Origin: Chlamydoabsidia padenii
Taxonomy: Eukaryota; Mucoromycota; Mucoromycetes; Mucorales; Cunninghamellaceae
Length of the DNA stretch: 64,000 nt
Direction: 5' to 3'
Assembly: GCA_025330725.1 (NCBI GenBank)
Contig: JAIWND010000018.1
Span: forward strand, 372,001-436,000
A program made the translations under genes and the position numbers. Position 1 is the stretch's first letter. Each line of letters starts with the position of its first letter. This document shows, piece by piece, positions 1-13,383 of the stretch. The notes below the pieces were generated by a model. It had not been told where the DNA came from. It did not search any database and was given only the letters and a program-made list of their open reading frames with translations.

Positions 1-585
1 TATCCAATTGCACCCCTTGATGTGTATCGTTTGACCAAAAAAAAAAAACCAGTACTTGTTTGGATATAAAGTAAATGGCTCACTTTTTGTTCAGTCTTGA
101 AAGTTTGCATAAACCTCAAAGTTGTGATCATATGATATTACAGTGATTGCCTCGAATTGGTGATTTTTTTAAAAAAAAAAAAATAGGAGACTCCAAACTT
201 TTTTCTTGTGATAGCGGAATGTCAAAATACGATCCCCTTTAAGTGGGGAAATCCAGCACGTGGATGGTATTTGATCCATCCTCATACCTCCCTTTATCAA
301 TCATTATGAATGCATTCAATAATCAATTGAATGTATATCCATCTACTCAAGTTTTAATCTGTCTACATGATTTGTGGATGAGGAAGAGGAGAAAAGGCAC
401 TTTTGTCAGTTCATCACCGTTAAATTCAACCTCCGCTATAGTTAATTTTTATTTTTAGATCGACAAGTGGCCCTCTCTTTTTATTTTACTTTTCTTTCAC
501 ATACTTTCTTTGATGCACCACTAGAGATTTTTATATCTCATCCTTCCACTCCTTTATATACACATTTGAATCAACTCTTATACAC
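1..585. other. Intergenic, 5' flank of the first gene
   Basis: No gene is supported here. There is a short A tract near 45 and a T/A run near 165-185. One open frame (243-458) has low-complexity content and no splice or homology support. The CGG-N2-TTTSAA element found before most other genes was not seen in a good form before this gene. Confidence 0.6.
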
Positions 586-1873
586 ATGACGCTTAGAAAG
601 CCGATACTGCTACAGTCACTCTTTATTATTGGTTTGATCGGTGTATTCTTCCTTTATCGCAAAGCATTCAACTCCTTAAATACAAAAACTATACCAACAC
701 CTCCAGGTAACTTGAAACTATGGATACAAAAAAGAGAAAAAGAATAATGATACTTACTCTAGTGATTGACACACCTTGTTATTAATGTTGAAATAGATGC
801 TTTATGCTCCATCAAGGAAGATCTAACACTCGCTTGTACACAGGACACTAATACCACCACCACCACCAACATGGACGACATCGAGATTAGCAACAATAAA
901 ACCAACACCACCACCAAACAACGTCCTTACACATTTGTCACTGCTGCCAGCTCGAACCATTTCTGTGCCCTGGAAGCTATGCTGTATATCCTACGACAAC
1001 TCAAAACCCAAGTGGACCCAACCTCCTTCCCTCGACTAGTCGTCTACAACCTCGGCCTCACCCCAGACCAAGACAAGATTCTCAGTAACCTCCATGACCA
1101 CGATTTCTTTGACGACCTCATCACCTTTAACTATAGCGACTACCCCGACTTTTGGGATGTGCGCATCAATCGTGGAGAATACGCCTGGAAACCTGGAGCG
1201 GTCAAACAAGTCCAAGAAAACTATGGGGGAATTATCGTGTGGCTCGACACGGGTGATGTGCCCAACACTCACTTTATCGAAACCATGCCTGATTATATCC
1301 GACGCCATGGGTTTTGGTCACCACGAAGCACGGGGTTCATGGGGGCCAAATTCAATCATATCGGTCTCTTTCGTTACTTCCACACCAGTCGACGGGAATA
1401 CGCCATGATGGAGAATTGTAACGGGGCGGCGTTGGGTTTTGATGCTGATAATCAAATGGTGGTGGATCAGCTGATCACACCGTGGTACGAATGCGCCTTG
1501 AACAAGAATTGTATTGCTCCCAAGGGGTCGTCTAGGCGGAATCATCGACAGGATCAAACTGCCATCTCTTTTTTGGCTATTCGGGCGGGGTATCAATGTT
1601 TTGAATACCCTGAATTCCATGGTTTGACGATTCATCAGGATGATTTGTGTAATGATCGTTTGGCCTTGTTACAACAGACTGGTGCTTTATTGTCTCCTTC
1701 TTCTTATGAAAATGGTAAGTATAAGGGATGGATTCTATCTTGGTTGACCAGCTTGATTCATTATTTGTTTTTTTTTTTTTTTTTTTAGATCATTAGATTG
1801 TTTGATTTTGTCCCCAGTGCAGGTCACTCCTTATGGTAATGGTGGTAGAATTAGTTTATCGTACCTAGTTTAG
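586..1873 (+). CDS. Type II membrane, glycosyltransferase-like protein (DUF1647-like)
   Basis: Three exons (586-706, 797-1714, 1797-1873) give 371 residues. Residues about 6-24 form one hydrophobic helix after a basic start (MTLRKP), a signal anchor typical of Golgi type II enzymes. The lumenal part has an acidic WLDTGD motif near residue 155, which resembles a metal/nucleotide-sugar site of a GT-A fold, and further on YAWKPG upstream and a QDQTAI block downstream. This order (YAWKP, acidic W-D-G, CIAP, DQ) resembles the DUF1647-type family of animals and fungi, whose reaction I cannot name. The last intron offers two acceptors. The first AG (1788) leads to an immediate stop, while the AG at 1796 leaves an open exon of 25 codons, so I chose the latter. 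Gene structure is firm; function is an inference. Confidence 0.75.
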
Positions 1874-2951
1874 ACTCTTTTTAACTCAATAAACTCATTT
1901 ATCATTACATGCATACTAAACATAAAGAAAAAAAAGCGTCTTCTTCTTTGTGTCCAATTCATGCAAAAAGGTGGGTTGGAGGGATTCCCTTTAAGGTATG
2001 TTGTACTGTACCTGTACTCTACAATGGTATCTCTAACAAGTGTCTTTTCAAAATTAAAATAACGATAGGACCTATTAACTGTCATCACTACTTGTGGTCT
2101 CCTTGTTCCGTTTCAATTCATAGATGGGGGGCAGACCTGGTTGGAGAATCCTATGTTGAACATCAAACTGTGTACTCTGATCACAATGATATTAAGGTAA
2201 GTATAGAAGGAAATGCTAATGTGTTTCTATTTGTTAAAATTGTACCTAGATAACTCGTGCAACTCAATTAGCGTATCTAGATGGATCTGAACCTTCTTAG
2301 GTCCATAACCTGTTGGGGGCAAACTTCTTGATCTAACTGGTACGCATAGCATTGTCCAGCCTATCCAGCCTATATCTGATCTACCGGTAAAAATGTAAGG
2401 AATCAATCAATATATTATCTAGATAGGGGTAACATGGTAGATAATCTCAAGGTGCTTTAGAATTACATTGGTACAACAAGAAACATGACTCTGTAACGGA
2501 TCATGTCCAGAATATGGTAAGTGATGCAAAAATCAAGGATATTAGATCTCATTAATAGATCATATGTCTAGGGCTCCCTCCCGCCTTTGTTAGAAGATCC
2601 CAATCGAGGTATACATGCCGAGGATTATAGCCATAGGAAACATGCCATTGTAGATTATTACTTTAATTTAGCATTGTATACACATCTTATTAATAAAAAT
2701 TAACCTTTATGCCATCTTTTGAACACATACATTAAATGGTGAATGACATGGTCTCAACAGATGATGATCACGAAGATAAGGCGGGCGGGGTCGTCTGCAT
2801 ATGAACTATTTAAACTCCAATTTAGTCTCGCCCGTTTTTATCAACATTGTATGTATACACAGTACGTACCTGATTATCATCCAAAGTAAAGTGAATTGCC
2901 CTAGACAAAAATTTCTTGGATTCAATTATGATATTATGCAATGAATAACAA

Positions 2952-2954
<3 letters not shown>

Positions 2955-2992
<38 letters not shown>

Positions 2993-2998
2993 AAGCGT
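2955..2998. repeat. Poly(A) tract, 44 nt
   Basis: Uninterrupted run of A in intergenic DNA. Similar tracts occur at 5642-5677, 13351-13381, 20463-20504, 28315-28354, 33271-33299 and 34590-34629. Confidence 0.95.
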
Positions 2999-3215
2999 GC
3001 CAATTTAACCACAGACATGACATGGTTTGTTTTTCGGAAGGATTGGCTTACTTAAGAATAAGCATCAACAACTAAATATGGAGATGGTAACTTTTTTTAA
3101 AAATCGACAGAGTGGAAGACAAACGGGACATAAAAGATTGGTAAAAAGAAGACGTTTTTATTGAAGCACTGTATCACACAAAAAAAAAGGTGGGGGAGAG
3201 GGGGGAGCGGGCCGA

Positions 3216-3314
3216 TACACTGGGGGATGATCATGACCGGCTACACTGGGGGATGATCATGACCGGCTACACTGGGGGATGGTCATGACCGGCTACATTG
3301 GGGGATGGTCATGA
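3216..3314. repeat. 26-bp tandem repeat, about 3.8 units
   Basis: Three full units (3216-3241, 3242-3267, 3268-3293) and a partial fourth. Each contains ACTGGGGGATG and a near-palindromic TGATCATGACCGGC or TGGTCATGACCGGC. Units differ by one or two transitions. The units abut without spacers, so this is a minisatellite and not a CRISPR array. Confidence 0.95.
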
Positions 3315-3922
3315 TCTTTACGAGTCCCCCACCCCCTCTCGACCGATATCACCGGGAGATCTTGCAAGACGGTAATGACCCCATTTGACATCCTTGCCTG
3401 GCCGGTGAATGCCCCTCCCAAAGAAATCATAGCAAGAGACTGGGAGGGCTTTGTATTGCAAGAGAACCAATTGGAGCGTGATACCGGCAAAGGAAACGAA
3501 GATGCAATAAAATAAAACAGATCAAAAAAAAAAAAAGGAGGAGGCGGGTTTTATACCTTTCATGGTATTGAATTTCATATCCCGACGATTTATCATCGCA
3601 AAGATCTGGTGTTTCCCAACACAACATTAAAAGGAAACTTTAGATATGTGATCTTTTTAAACTTGTGTGTATGTACGCATAATCTACTCGTTATTTGATT
3701 TTCCTCCTTTGTGTTTTTTAAAGAACAGATTCGGGTGGGGCAAATACCCATGTGCTACCTACACCCATATAAAGAGTTACCTGTTTTATGGTCATGTCAT
3801 AGAGAGAACCTATTTTTTTTTTCATGTCTACTATAATGTTCTTTTTTATGATCATAATATGCTCCGGCAATTCTTATGTAAGGCAACTCCTTCCGTGGAA
3901 TAAACCACACCTTAGCCGATAT

Positions 3923-3933
3923 CGGCGTTTGAA
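3923..3933 (+). promoter_or_regulatory. CGG-N2-TTTGAA element upstream of the epimerase gene
   Basis: CGGCGTTTGAA, 114 bp before the start codon, at the end of a palindrome GCCGATATCGGC. See the finding on the shared element. Confidence 0.55.
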
Positions 3934-4046
3934 AAGGTAGGTTTATAAATAGGGTCTGTCACCTAAAAAAATAAAACCCAATTCATTTTTTTTTTGTGGG
4001 TGTCAAACCAATTCTCTTTCTTTCTTCTCTTCTTCCAATCTTAATA

Positions 4047-5366
<1,320 letters not shown>

Positions 5367-5640
5367 AATAGAACAACGCATTTATTTATATCTCTAGATT
5401 AGTTACACACTCTTTTCCAATAAAGACACATCTTTTATATATATAATACATGCAATGATCATGTTATACAAGTAGGGCTTAGCGGGGGAGGATGCATGCG
5501 GGGTTTGAAACTATGCTCTTCCCAGTAATAGTTTGACAGGTCAGGAACCAGATTCATGCAACTACTAAGTACCTTATAAATCATCATAGCAAAATAGTGT
5601 TGCATTCTATATCCAAATTCCGTATCCATGCAACTGATAC

Positions 5641-5679
<39 letters not shown>

Positions 5680-6004
5680 GACTATGGTGTATCTACACAT
5701 CATTCCTAACCAACTTTTGTATAAAAGGACAATCGCCCAGAGCCCAACCTGAATTTCGCCCAAGTGAAATGTATATCATTTCCAGCCATAGACAATAACA
5801 TATATATTAAAAGACTGTATTCAAAAACCATTTTTATTCATTTCTGAAGAGATCATTTTATAAAAAAAAAAGAGGGAAGGGCATTCACTATACTATACAA
5901 AAAAAAAAAAAAAAGGATCGAGATGGAGGATAGAGAATCACAATATATACCTACAAACATACATGACATAAAAAAGGGGGAAGGGGGGATACTATACTAA
6001 TCCT
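5367..6004. other. Intergenic between two convergent 3' ends
   Basis: Convergent downstream regions of the epimerase and PA2G4-like genes. It holds AATAAA-like signals, a 36-nt A tract (5642-5677) and no open frame of interest. Confidence 0.7.
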
Positions 6005-7510
6005 TTATTGAGCAGCAGCAGCAGGAGCCTTCTTGGCCTTCTTCTTCTTGGCAGGGACCTTGTATTCAGTAGCAAGCAACTTGACGATATCTTCATCTTG
6101 GACAGACTTTTCAGACTTGATAACAGAGGCATCAAAGAGAGGATCGGTGACAAGGGTGTTACCATTCTTGGTGACGAGGACAGTGGTCAAGAATTGAGCG
6201 ACCACGGCACCTTCACGTTCATACATGATGTCATAAGGCAAGACGGTTTGATGCTTGGCACATTCAATGATACCCATACGAGCCTTGCGTTCATCATCAA
6301 GATCACGAAGAGAGAAGGGGAAGCTACCGGCCTTTTGTTGGATTTCGCTAAGTACAGCACGGGAAGCAGCCATCTTGAGTTGGTAACGAGTGTCGGTCTT
6401 CTTGTAGATGGTGGTACGAGAGTTGAGAGGACGCACCTTACCTTCACCAGATGAGATCAAAATGTCCACACAGTACACTTCGTTTTCGGCGAATTCGATA
6501 CGTTGGAAATCCTTGAGGTGGCCTTCAGAGGGGTTCAAGATGATCTATTCAAAAAGAGAGAGAGTTGAGTTGACTTGGTCCTTTTCTTTTCCCTCTCCCA
6601 ATTCACTTACTTGTTTCTTGCCATCGGTGACGTTCTTCAATTGTTGGTGAGACAACATACCTTCGACAGGCTTGGTGTCATAAGCAGCGGCAATCTTGTC
6701 AACGATCTTGGTGATTTCCATGTTCTTGTTACCAGGACGGATCAAACGGATAGTGGCTTCCAAGGCAGTTTGGGCAGCTTGGATCACATCGGCCTTGACA
6801 CCAGTCACAGGCTTTTCAGCAGAGGCACCAATCACAAGAGTATGACCAACAGTAGAGCAATAACCATCGATTTGAGCACCCAATTGACTAGTCAAAAAAA
6901 AAAAATAGTTCGTTTTAGTTTAAATCGGAAGGGATTGGTTGTTTAAAAAAAAAAAACTTACATCTTGGCCACGTCACCTTCCTTCAAGGTAACAGAGGCT
7001 TCGGGATCAGAAGCAGTAGGAGAGAAGTGAGCAACACAGTTGTTCAAAGAGATGGTGACAGGGAAACCAATACCTAAAAGAAGAAGAAGAAGAGGAGTTA
7101 GAAGTGTGTAACAGTTGCATAATTTGTCGTCATCCCTTTTAACACGCTTTTCTTTTATTACCAATAGCCCAACCCCTCCCCCTTTTTTTTGAGTCATTCA
7201 TGACTTACCCTTGGTCACCTTGCTCTTGTTGTAAATAGTCTTGGTAGCTTCGTTAATGAGCTTGTCACCAGCAATACAGATATCCATCACCTTGGCATCG
7301 ACAACACACATCTTGATGACTTCAGCGAGCACCTCTATAAAATAGTAAAACAAGATTAGTATGATGTCAACGTGGGAAAGAAAGGCAGGTGTGATATTTA
7401 CTGTTGGAGATAGCAGCGGCATCTTTGTATTTGGCAACGACTTCAGAGTTGGCAATGGTGGTGTCTACTTCAGGAGCAGCAGGAGTCTTTTCAGCAGGTT
7501 TGGTAGACAT
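6005..7510 (-). CDS. PA2G4/EBP1-like methionine-aminopeptidase-fold protein
   Basis: Five exons (7510-7402, 7334-7209, 7073-6962, 6887-6611, 6544-6005) encode 387 residues. The product matches the proliferation-associated 2G4/EBP1 family (fission yeast cdb1 type). These are pita-bread-fold relatives of methionine aminopeptidase that have lost metal-binding residues and act at the ribosome exit tunnel and in ribosome biogenesis. Supporting segments are [29 protein letters not shown] and a lysine-rich C-terminus ([11 protein letters not shown]), the usual RNA/ribosome-binding tail. The start codon is 191 bp from that of DBP8 on the other strand, so the two share a promoter. Both serve ribosome production, which suggests co-regulation (inference). 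Confidence 0.92.
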
Positions 7511-7701
7511 GGTAGAGTGGTTAAAGAATGAGAAGAGAAGAAAAAGAAGTGGGAAGAAAAAAAAAATCTTTCTTTTACGCCCTAAATTCAAGCCACAAAA
7601 AAATGCAAAGTGAGAGAAAGGCGGATGTTTAAAAAAAAAAGAATCCCTTTTTTTTTTTTTTTTTTTTCTGTCTCTCTCTCAACTCAAATATACATTTTAT
7701 C
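7511..7701. promoter_or_regulatory. Bidirectional promoter, PA2G4-like / DBP8
   Basis: 191 bp separate two divergent start codons of ribosome-related genes. The region has A and T runs (7632-7641, 7649-7667). A clear CGG-N2-TTTSAA element is missing; the nearest sequence, CGGATGTTTAAA at 7622-7633, has one extra base. Confidence 0.6.
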
Positions 7702-9437
7702 ATGACCACACCCAGTAGAGTGGCTGCTTCCATCAAGAGAAAAGCAACTGACAATGAACCAGCACAAGTAAAACCAATTGCACCTGAAACATCATCTTTT
7801 ACTGATCTTGGTATTGATCCTTGGTTGGTGGAAACACTTCAAGCTATGCAAATCAAGAAACCTACAGAGATCCAACGTGCCTGTATTCCACCTATCCTTG
7901 CAGGTAATAGAAAAGAAAAAAAAAATGTCTATACAAGAAGCTAATCATGATTGTTTTTATAGGAAAGGATGTTATTGGTGGGGCCAAGACTGGGTCTGGT
8001 AAAACGGCTGCGTTTGCTTTACCTATTCTACAAAAACTCTCTGAAGATCCATATGGTGTGTTTGCTGTTGTATTGACCCCTACAAGGTAACTGACTCTTT
8101 TTTTTTTCTTTCTCTTTGTATGTATATACTGTCATTTAACTTTTTATACTTGAATGTTTAGAGAACTCGCCTATCAAATTGCGGAACAATTCCGGGTACT
8201 TGGAAAAGGAATTGGGTTGAAGGAATGTGTTGTAGTGGGTGGCATGGGTAAGTCTATAAAAAAGAGGAGGAGGAGGGGGGTAAAGATATTGACTAACACC
8301 TTTGTCCCTGTATTAGATATGATGACCCAAGCTCTGGAACTTGCCAAACGACCACATGTGATTATCGCCACCCCCGGACGACTACGAGACCACCTTCGCA
8401 GCAGCTCTGGAGCAGTGGATCTCACCCGGGTCAAATACCTCGTGATGGATGAAGCCGATCGACTATTATCATCGACATTTGTATCTGAACTAGGTGCGAT
8501 CTTTAGTGTCATGCCAACCGATCGACACACTCTTCTCTTCACAGCCACCATGACCGACTCTATCCTCGCTCTACAAGAAACCACCAACAAGAAGAAGAAA
8601 CCGTTTGTACATGTGTGTGCGATGGATACCCATACGGTGTCGACCTTGGATCAACATTACGTATTTGTGCCATCCCAGGTACGACATGTCTATCTCGTTC
8701 ACTTGTTACGCTCGGATGCATTCAAGGACAAGTCAGTGATCATCTTTTGTGGTCGATGTTCCACGGCGGAAACAGTGACGGTCATGTTGAAGGAACTGGG
8801 TATTCGGTGTACTGCACTTCATTCGGAAATGTCTCAACAACAACGATTGGATTCATTGGGTAAATTCAGGGCAGAAGTGATCAAGGTATTGGTATCTACT
8901 GATGTGGGTAGTCGGTAAGTTTATATATACATTTGGAATTCGGTGGATAATTAAATCTCTTTTTTTATATTTTATATATAGTGGTCTTGATATCCCATCG
9001 GTGGAATTGGTACTGAATTATGATATCCCTCGTGATCCAACTGATTATATCCATCGTGTCGGCCGTACGGCAAGAGCTGGTCGTCGTGGTCAATCACTAT
9101 GTATTGTCTCGGAGAAGGATGTCCAATTGATTCAAGACATTGAAGCCAAAACAAGTAAGAGGGATCGACCTGGTTGAAAAAGAAAACTAACCTCTTTTTT
9201 AATTTCATTTAGATACCAGGATGGAAGAATACGAATTGGATGAAAACACTGTGTTGAATGATTTGACAGAAGTGACAACAGCTCGGAGGGTGGCCACTAT
9301 GGTAAGGAACAGAATGAATACATACTATTAAAAATAGAACTGACATATACCCCCTTCTTTAGCAAATGCATGATTCCAAGTTTGGCGAGAAGAAGAACAT
9401 TCACAAGAAGAAGAAACTTAACCATGGAAAAGTCTAG
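7702..9437 (+). CDS. DBP8: DEAD-box ATP-dependent RNA helicase DBP8 (DDX49 type)
   Basis: Seven exons (7702-7903, 7963-8086, 8162-8247, 8317-8914, 8982-9154, 9213-9301, 9363-9437) encode 448 residues, close to yeast Dbp8 and human DDX49. All helicase motifs are present in order: the Q-motif region (KKPTEIQ), [31 protein letters not shown] (for SAT, as in yeast Dbp8), STDVGSRGLD and HRVGRTAR. The short C-terminus ends in a lysine-rich nuclear/nucleolar tail ([10 protein letters not shown]). Dbp8 acts in the nucleolus in early 18S rRNA processing and 40S assembly. A general eIF4A-like helicase is less likely, given the TAT motif and the tail. Confidence 0.93.
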
Positions 9438-9598
9438 AATCATCATGACAACAACAACAACAACATATATGTATATAGTATAGATCATTTATTATAGAAC
9501 CCTTTTATTATTATTTTTATACACATTAAATAAAACATTGTTTGCATGTATAAAACAAAATGACTACAACGGATGGGAATAGAATACATAAAGTGGGG

Positions 9599-9600
<2 letters not shown>

Positions 9601-9632
<32 letters not shown>
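9601..9632. repeat. (GA)n microsatellite
   Basis: About 16 perfect GA units in the convergent spacer between DBP8 and PAM18. Confidence 0.95.
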
Positions 9633-9635
<3 letters not shown>

Positions 9636-9721
9636 TGTGACATGTAGAAGAATCTATCTATCTAATGGAGGTGGGGATTAATGCTATGCTATGTATATAT
9701 ATAAAGGACTAAAGGACAAGT

Positions 9722-10182
9722 TTATTTCTTGGCCTTGCCTTCCAAGAATTCTTTAGCTTCGTTGATTTTTGTCGCCAAGTAAGGGGAACCTCCACGATCA
9801 GGATGGTTTAATAACATGATCTTGCGATGAGCTTCCTTGATCTTGATTTTATTAGCTTGTGATTCCCTACATTCAAAAGGTTAATTATCAGCTACCTTAT
9901 TAACATTATGTATTTTTTACAATCTTACCTAATACCAAGAATCAAAGCAGCTTCTCGTTTGTTCATTTTGGCATCAAAACCACCCTTGTAGAATTTTGAC
10001 AAGCGAGGGGCCTTGGCTGATTTGGGCAACTTTTGATATTCTTGGAAGGCTTTGATACCAAGGCGTCCGGCTGTGGCAGCTCCAGCAACAGCAAAACCAA
10101 TAATAATAGGTGTTGACTATAAAAAATAAGAATGGTTTGTTAATGATCATTAATAGTGAGGCAATCAAGGGAGTCTTACCAT
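9722..10182 (-). CDS. PAM18: Mitochondrial import motor J-protein PAM18/TIM14
   Basis: Three exons (10182-10180, 10116-9929, 9866-9722) encode 111 residues. The first coding exon is only the ATG; the second starts with Ser2, and phase is kept across both introns. Residues about 4-22 form one membrane helix rich in Gly/Ala, followed by the J domain with [18 protein letters not shown] and the HPD tripeptide in LNHPDRGGS. This matches the Tim14/Pam18 family, in which the inner-membrane-anchored J domain faces the matrix and stimulates mtHsp70 at the TIM23 channel. The short form without the yeast N-terminal extension is the animal-like (DNAJC19) length. Confidence 0.93.
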
Positions 10183-10262
10183 GGAATCGATTTAATAGTC
10201 AGGTGGAAGAAAGAAAGATAGAAGGGGGGGGAATAAAAAAAACAATCGAGTCTTTTTTATGA

Positions 10263-10273
10263 TTCAAACCCCG
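10263..10273 (-). promoter_or_regulatory. Element variant upstream of PAM18
   Basis: TTCAAACCCCG (reverse CGGGGTTTGAA), 81 bp before the start codon. Confidence 0.55.
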
Positions 10274-10403
10274 ACATTTTCCAGGTCGAGCACAGGTGAC
10301 TGGTGGAGAACCACATAGTATATTACTACATGATACATATATAAATAAAGGTAATAGATATGATTGTTTATTATAAAAAAAAAGTGTGTTCTACATAATC
10401 GAT

Positions 10404-11623
10404 TTAATTATCCGTATCCATTGCTACCACATCATCTTGACCAGTAGAAGAAGGTTGATCCGTTGTATCCATTGTCGTATCACCACGTCGAGTTCTTCCC
10501 ACATCATCACCCAATAGATCAAGATACTCTTGCAACCCTTCACCTTCAATAATTTCAAATGGCTGGTCTTTCCCAACAATACCCAATGATGTGTTGTGAA
10601 TGTTCAATTCCTTGTCTTGTTGCAATGTGTCACGAAGAGCCTGGAGACCATGACGCACAAGTTCTTTCAGAGTGGCTAACAATAAAAAGAAACATTAGTA
10701 AAACAAGTGGCATAAAAATGAAAACATGATATTACCATTTGAGAAGGCATCAAAGTTGTTTTCCAAGTAAGTCTTTGCTGATTGAGACCGAGCACCAATG
10801 GACATGGCATGGTATTCAAACACAGTTCCTGATGGTGAGCATTCAAACAAGTGAGGACCCGTTTCCTAATAATAATGATCATCAAGTGGAATAAGTTTCT
10901 TAAGAAAAAAAAGAAAAAAAAGAGTACTTGTCACTTACATCATAGCCGCTAACCAAAAGACCAACACCATAAGGACGACGACCGTATTGTTGGGTATTCA
11001 CTTGAGCCTCTACATTAGTATGGAAAATGTGAGTTGATGAAGAGTTTTATCCAGTTAAAGTCTTTTGACTTACTATCACCAATAGAATAGACAATTCGTT
11101 GCACGGGTAAAGGACGGTCGTATAACATTTTCGATTTCATAGCTTCAGTACGCATAAAGTTACTAGCAACAAGACAAGTGAGTAAATGATAATCCCTGTT
11201 TCTTTTTGATATTTTCTTTACCTTAGTACACGAGCATCAGAAGTCAAACCAGCAATACCAATACCCATATGGTCGTCAATCTTGATAAGTTTCTTTTGGT
11301 AAGATGCCAGTTCGCCAGAAGAGCGCTAATAGGGAAGAGGGGGGTTAGTCATATCCATATGTTTATTCTAAATTATGATCATGTTCTTTTTTACCTTCAG
11401 TGCCAATAACACAACATGTTCGTTACTTCTTAAACCAATAGCAGCAGATCCTTGTTTGACAGCTTCAACTGCGTATTCTACTTGATGAATACGGCCTTGT
11501 GGTGAGAAGGTGGTGACATCATTATCGTATTGGTTTCGAAACTATAGTAAAAACCATCAGGTGATAAAAGGTCAGTCTTCTTTTCGAGTTTTAAAGTAAA
11601 AAGTGGTTAATAGATTTTACCAT
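10404..11623 (-). CDS. PRE5: 20S proteasome subunit alpha-6 (PSMA1/Pre5 type)
   Basis: Seven exons (11623-11621, 11541-11395, 11325-11222, 11162-11074, 11009-10939, 10865-10736, 10675-10404) encode 271 residues. The first exon is the ATG alone. The N-terminus reads FRNQYDND with [19 protein letters not shown], the alpha-subunit signature with the alpha-6/PSMA1-specific start. Later come [10 protein letters not shown] and [11 protein letters not shown]. The tail is acidic and Ser/Thr-rich with several aspartates, as in PSMA1. The subunit belongs to the outer alpha ring that gates the core particle and has no protease site. The PSMA1 assignment rests on the N-terminal match and the mid-protein RPLPV and [11 protein letters not shown] segments. 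Confidence 0.95.
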
Positions 11624-13345
11624 AATAACAGTAGAGGAAGTATATAAAGAAGAATTTAAAAAAAAAAAGAATGGGAAGAAGGAGAAAGAGAGTTGCGCGT
11701 ATGATTTCCTAGAGGATGAAGGGGGAAAACAATTTTTTGAAGGAACGCGTGGCCTCGGGATTTGAATCTTGGAGGGAGAAAAATATCATCCAATCATGAT
11801 GGGCCTGAATATTCATCTGAGCACAGGATTTTTCTTTCTTTCTCTTTTCTACCTTTGGCAAATGTATCAACACTCACACACAGCAACAACAACAACAATG
11901 CAATGTTAGAATGCAATCATACTGCTGGCTACTAATAAGATCCCTTTTATTCCAGGAGCCTGTACTTGGAACAACACACACAATCAACGATGCTCCAATA
12001 ATGAAAATGTAATAACAACTAGCTGGTCTTTGATTACCTGTAAGTTAGGTAAAATTACCATCAACTTGTGCTTCTACTTATCAACTCTTTACTTATAATT
12101 TTAGATGACTATATCAAGTTGATAAATTTTCGGATCCCATGTCGAAGATCGATCACAGGGATGATTCTCAGGAACAACACAATGGAAACAATAGGTCCCC
12201 CGCTCCAATCGATATATTAAACACCCTTTAGTATAGACACACATATTGACATTATTTACTATTTAATTATTAAAACTATCTTACTTTGATCCAAACTTAT
12301 GCTCTTCTATATACTGATGATTTATCTGTTTTGACTTTTTGATAGAAAAGTCTTCTTCAATATTCATTTCCCGACATTCATGCAACTTTATTCTACGCCA
12401 TCAACTCATGTTGATAGCAATCATCTACTTACTTCAGAAGCGGGAACAACTTGATGCCAACGAGATCCTTGAAGGGCAGGGGCATAATCAATGCAAGTTG
12501 ATGGCTTGCACTTACTAAGCCCTAAATAGTTTGGTTTTTTTTTTTTTTTACAAGTGCCTTTCTGCCATTCTCCGTTTCTCTTTTCATCATATAATGGACG
12601 TTTTAACAGAAGCAGTTATCAAAGGCGGAAATTGAATATTAGAGTCGAACACATAAATGCTGGATCAGCTGCATTGTCTTGATGCCATTAATATAAATAA
12701 AAAAGAACAACTTTTTGTATCATTTACTTTCATATTGATCCCTTTATTTTAGATGTGCTATATACACCTTCACAAGTCAAGCATGATTAGAAGGAAAGAA
12801 AGGTAATGTCATGTGTTTCTCGAACCAAACTGATTTTTCAAATCCCAATTCATGCGATGAAATGTATGTGATCACAATGTCATGTCATCCAGTACCACTC
12901 ATTCCTATTCATATGTATGATATTCAGCCAACAAACAATCAACTACCTAATACTTTTTCATTTATCACAAAGTCCTATGTATAAAGTGTTTTTTTTTATT
13001 ACTGTACATCCAATTAAAAACAAGATTCATTTCTATACTATATCTATACTATAGTAAGAAGGAGGAGGTTTTGGTAAAAAGGGAGACCAAATGATATATG
13101 TGAAGAGGTGATCTGAAATTCTCTTTGCATAAATGAATAACAATGTCAGTGTTTCATTCACCGACAAAGCGGATTTACGTTTGCATGAATAAAATGTTTT
13201 CAGTTCCCGCGTCACTAATTGATTTGAACTAACGTCAAACATAGCATGCATTGTAGAACGTGAAGACAATGTTGTAGTATAAAGTAATATAAAAACAATA
13301 TAGTTTATTGGGTTTGACAATAAAATAGATTAAACATGAGAGAAT

Positions 13346-13383
<38 letters not shown>

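Larger units (their letters stand above)
1874..4046. other. Intergenic, repeat-bearing, no firm gene
   Basis: Just over 2 kb without a supported gene. It holds a 44-nt A tract, a GC-richer island at 3180-3480 with a 26-bp tandem repeat, and two minus-strand open frames (3293-3490 and 3427-3627) that I could not splice into a sensible protein. The element CGGCGTTTGAA lies near the epimerase start. Confidence 0.6.

Noticed and set aside
3216..3314. Regular short repeats as a CRISPR array
   Set aside because: Units abut without spacers and this is a eukaryotic nuclear window.
6008..6946. Plus-strand frames over the PA2G4-like gene
   Set aside because: They are shadows of the minus-strand exons, which have family motifs and consistent splicing.
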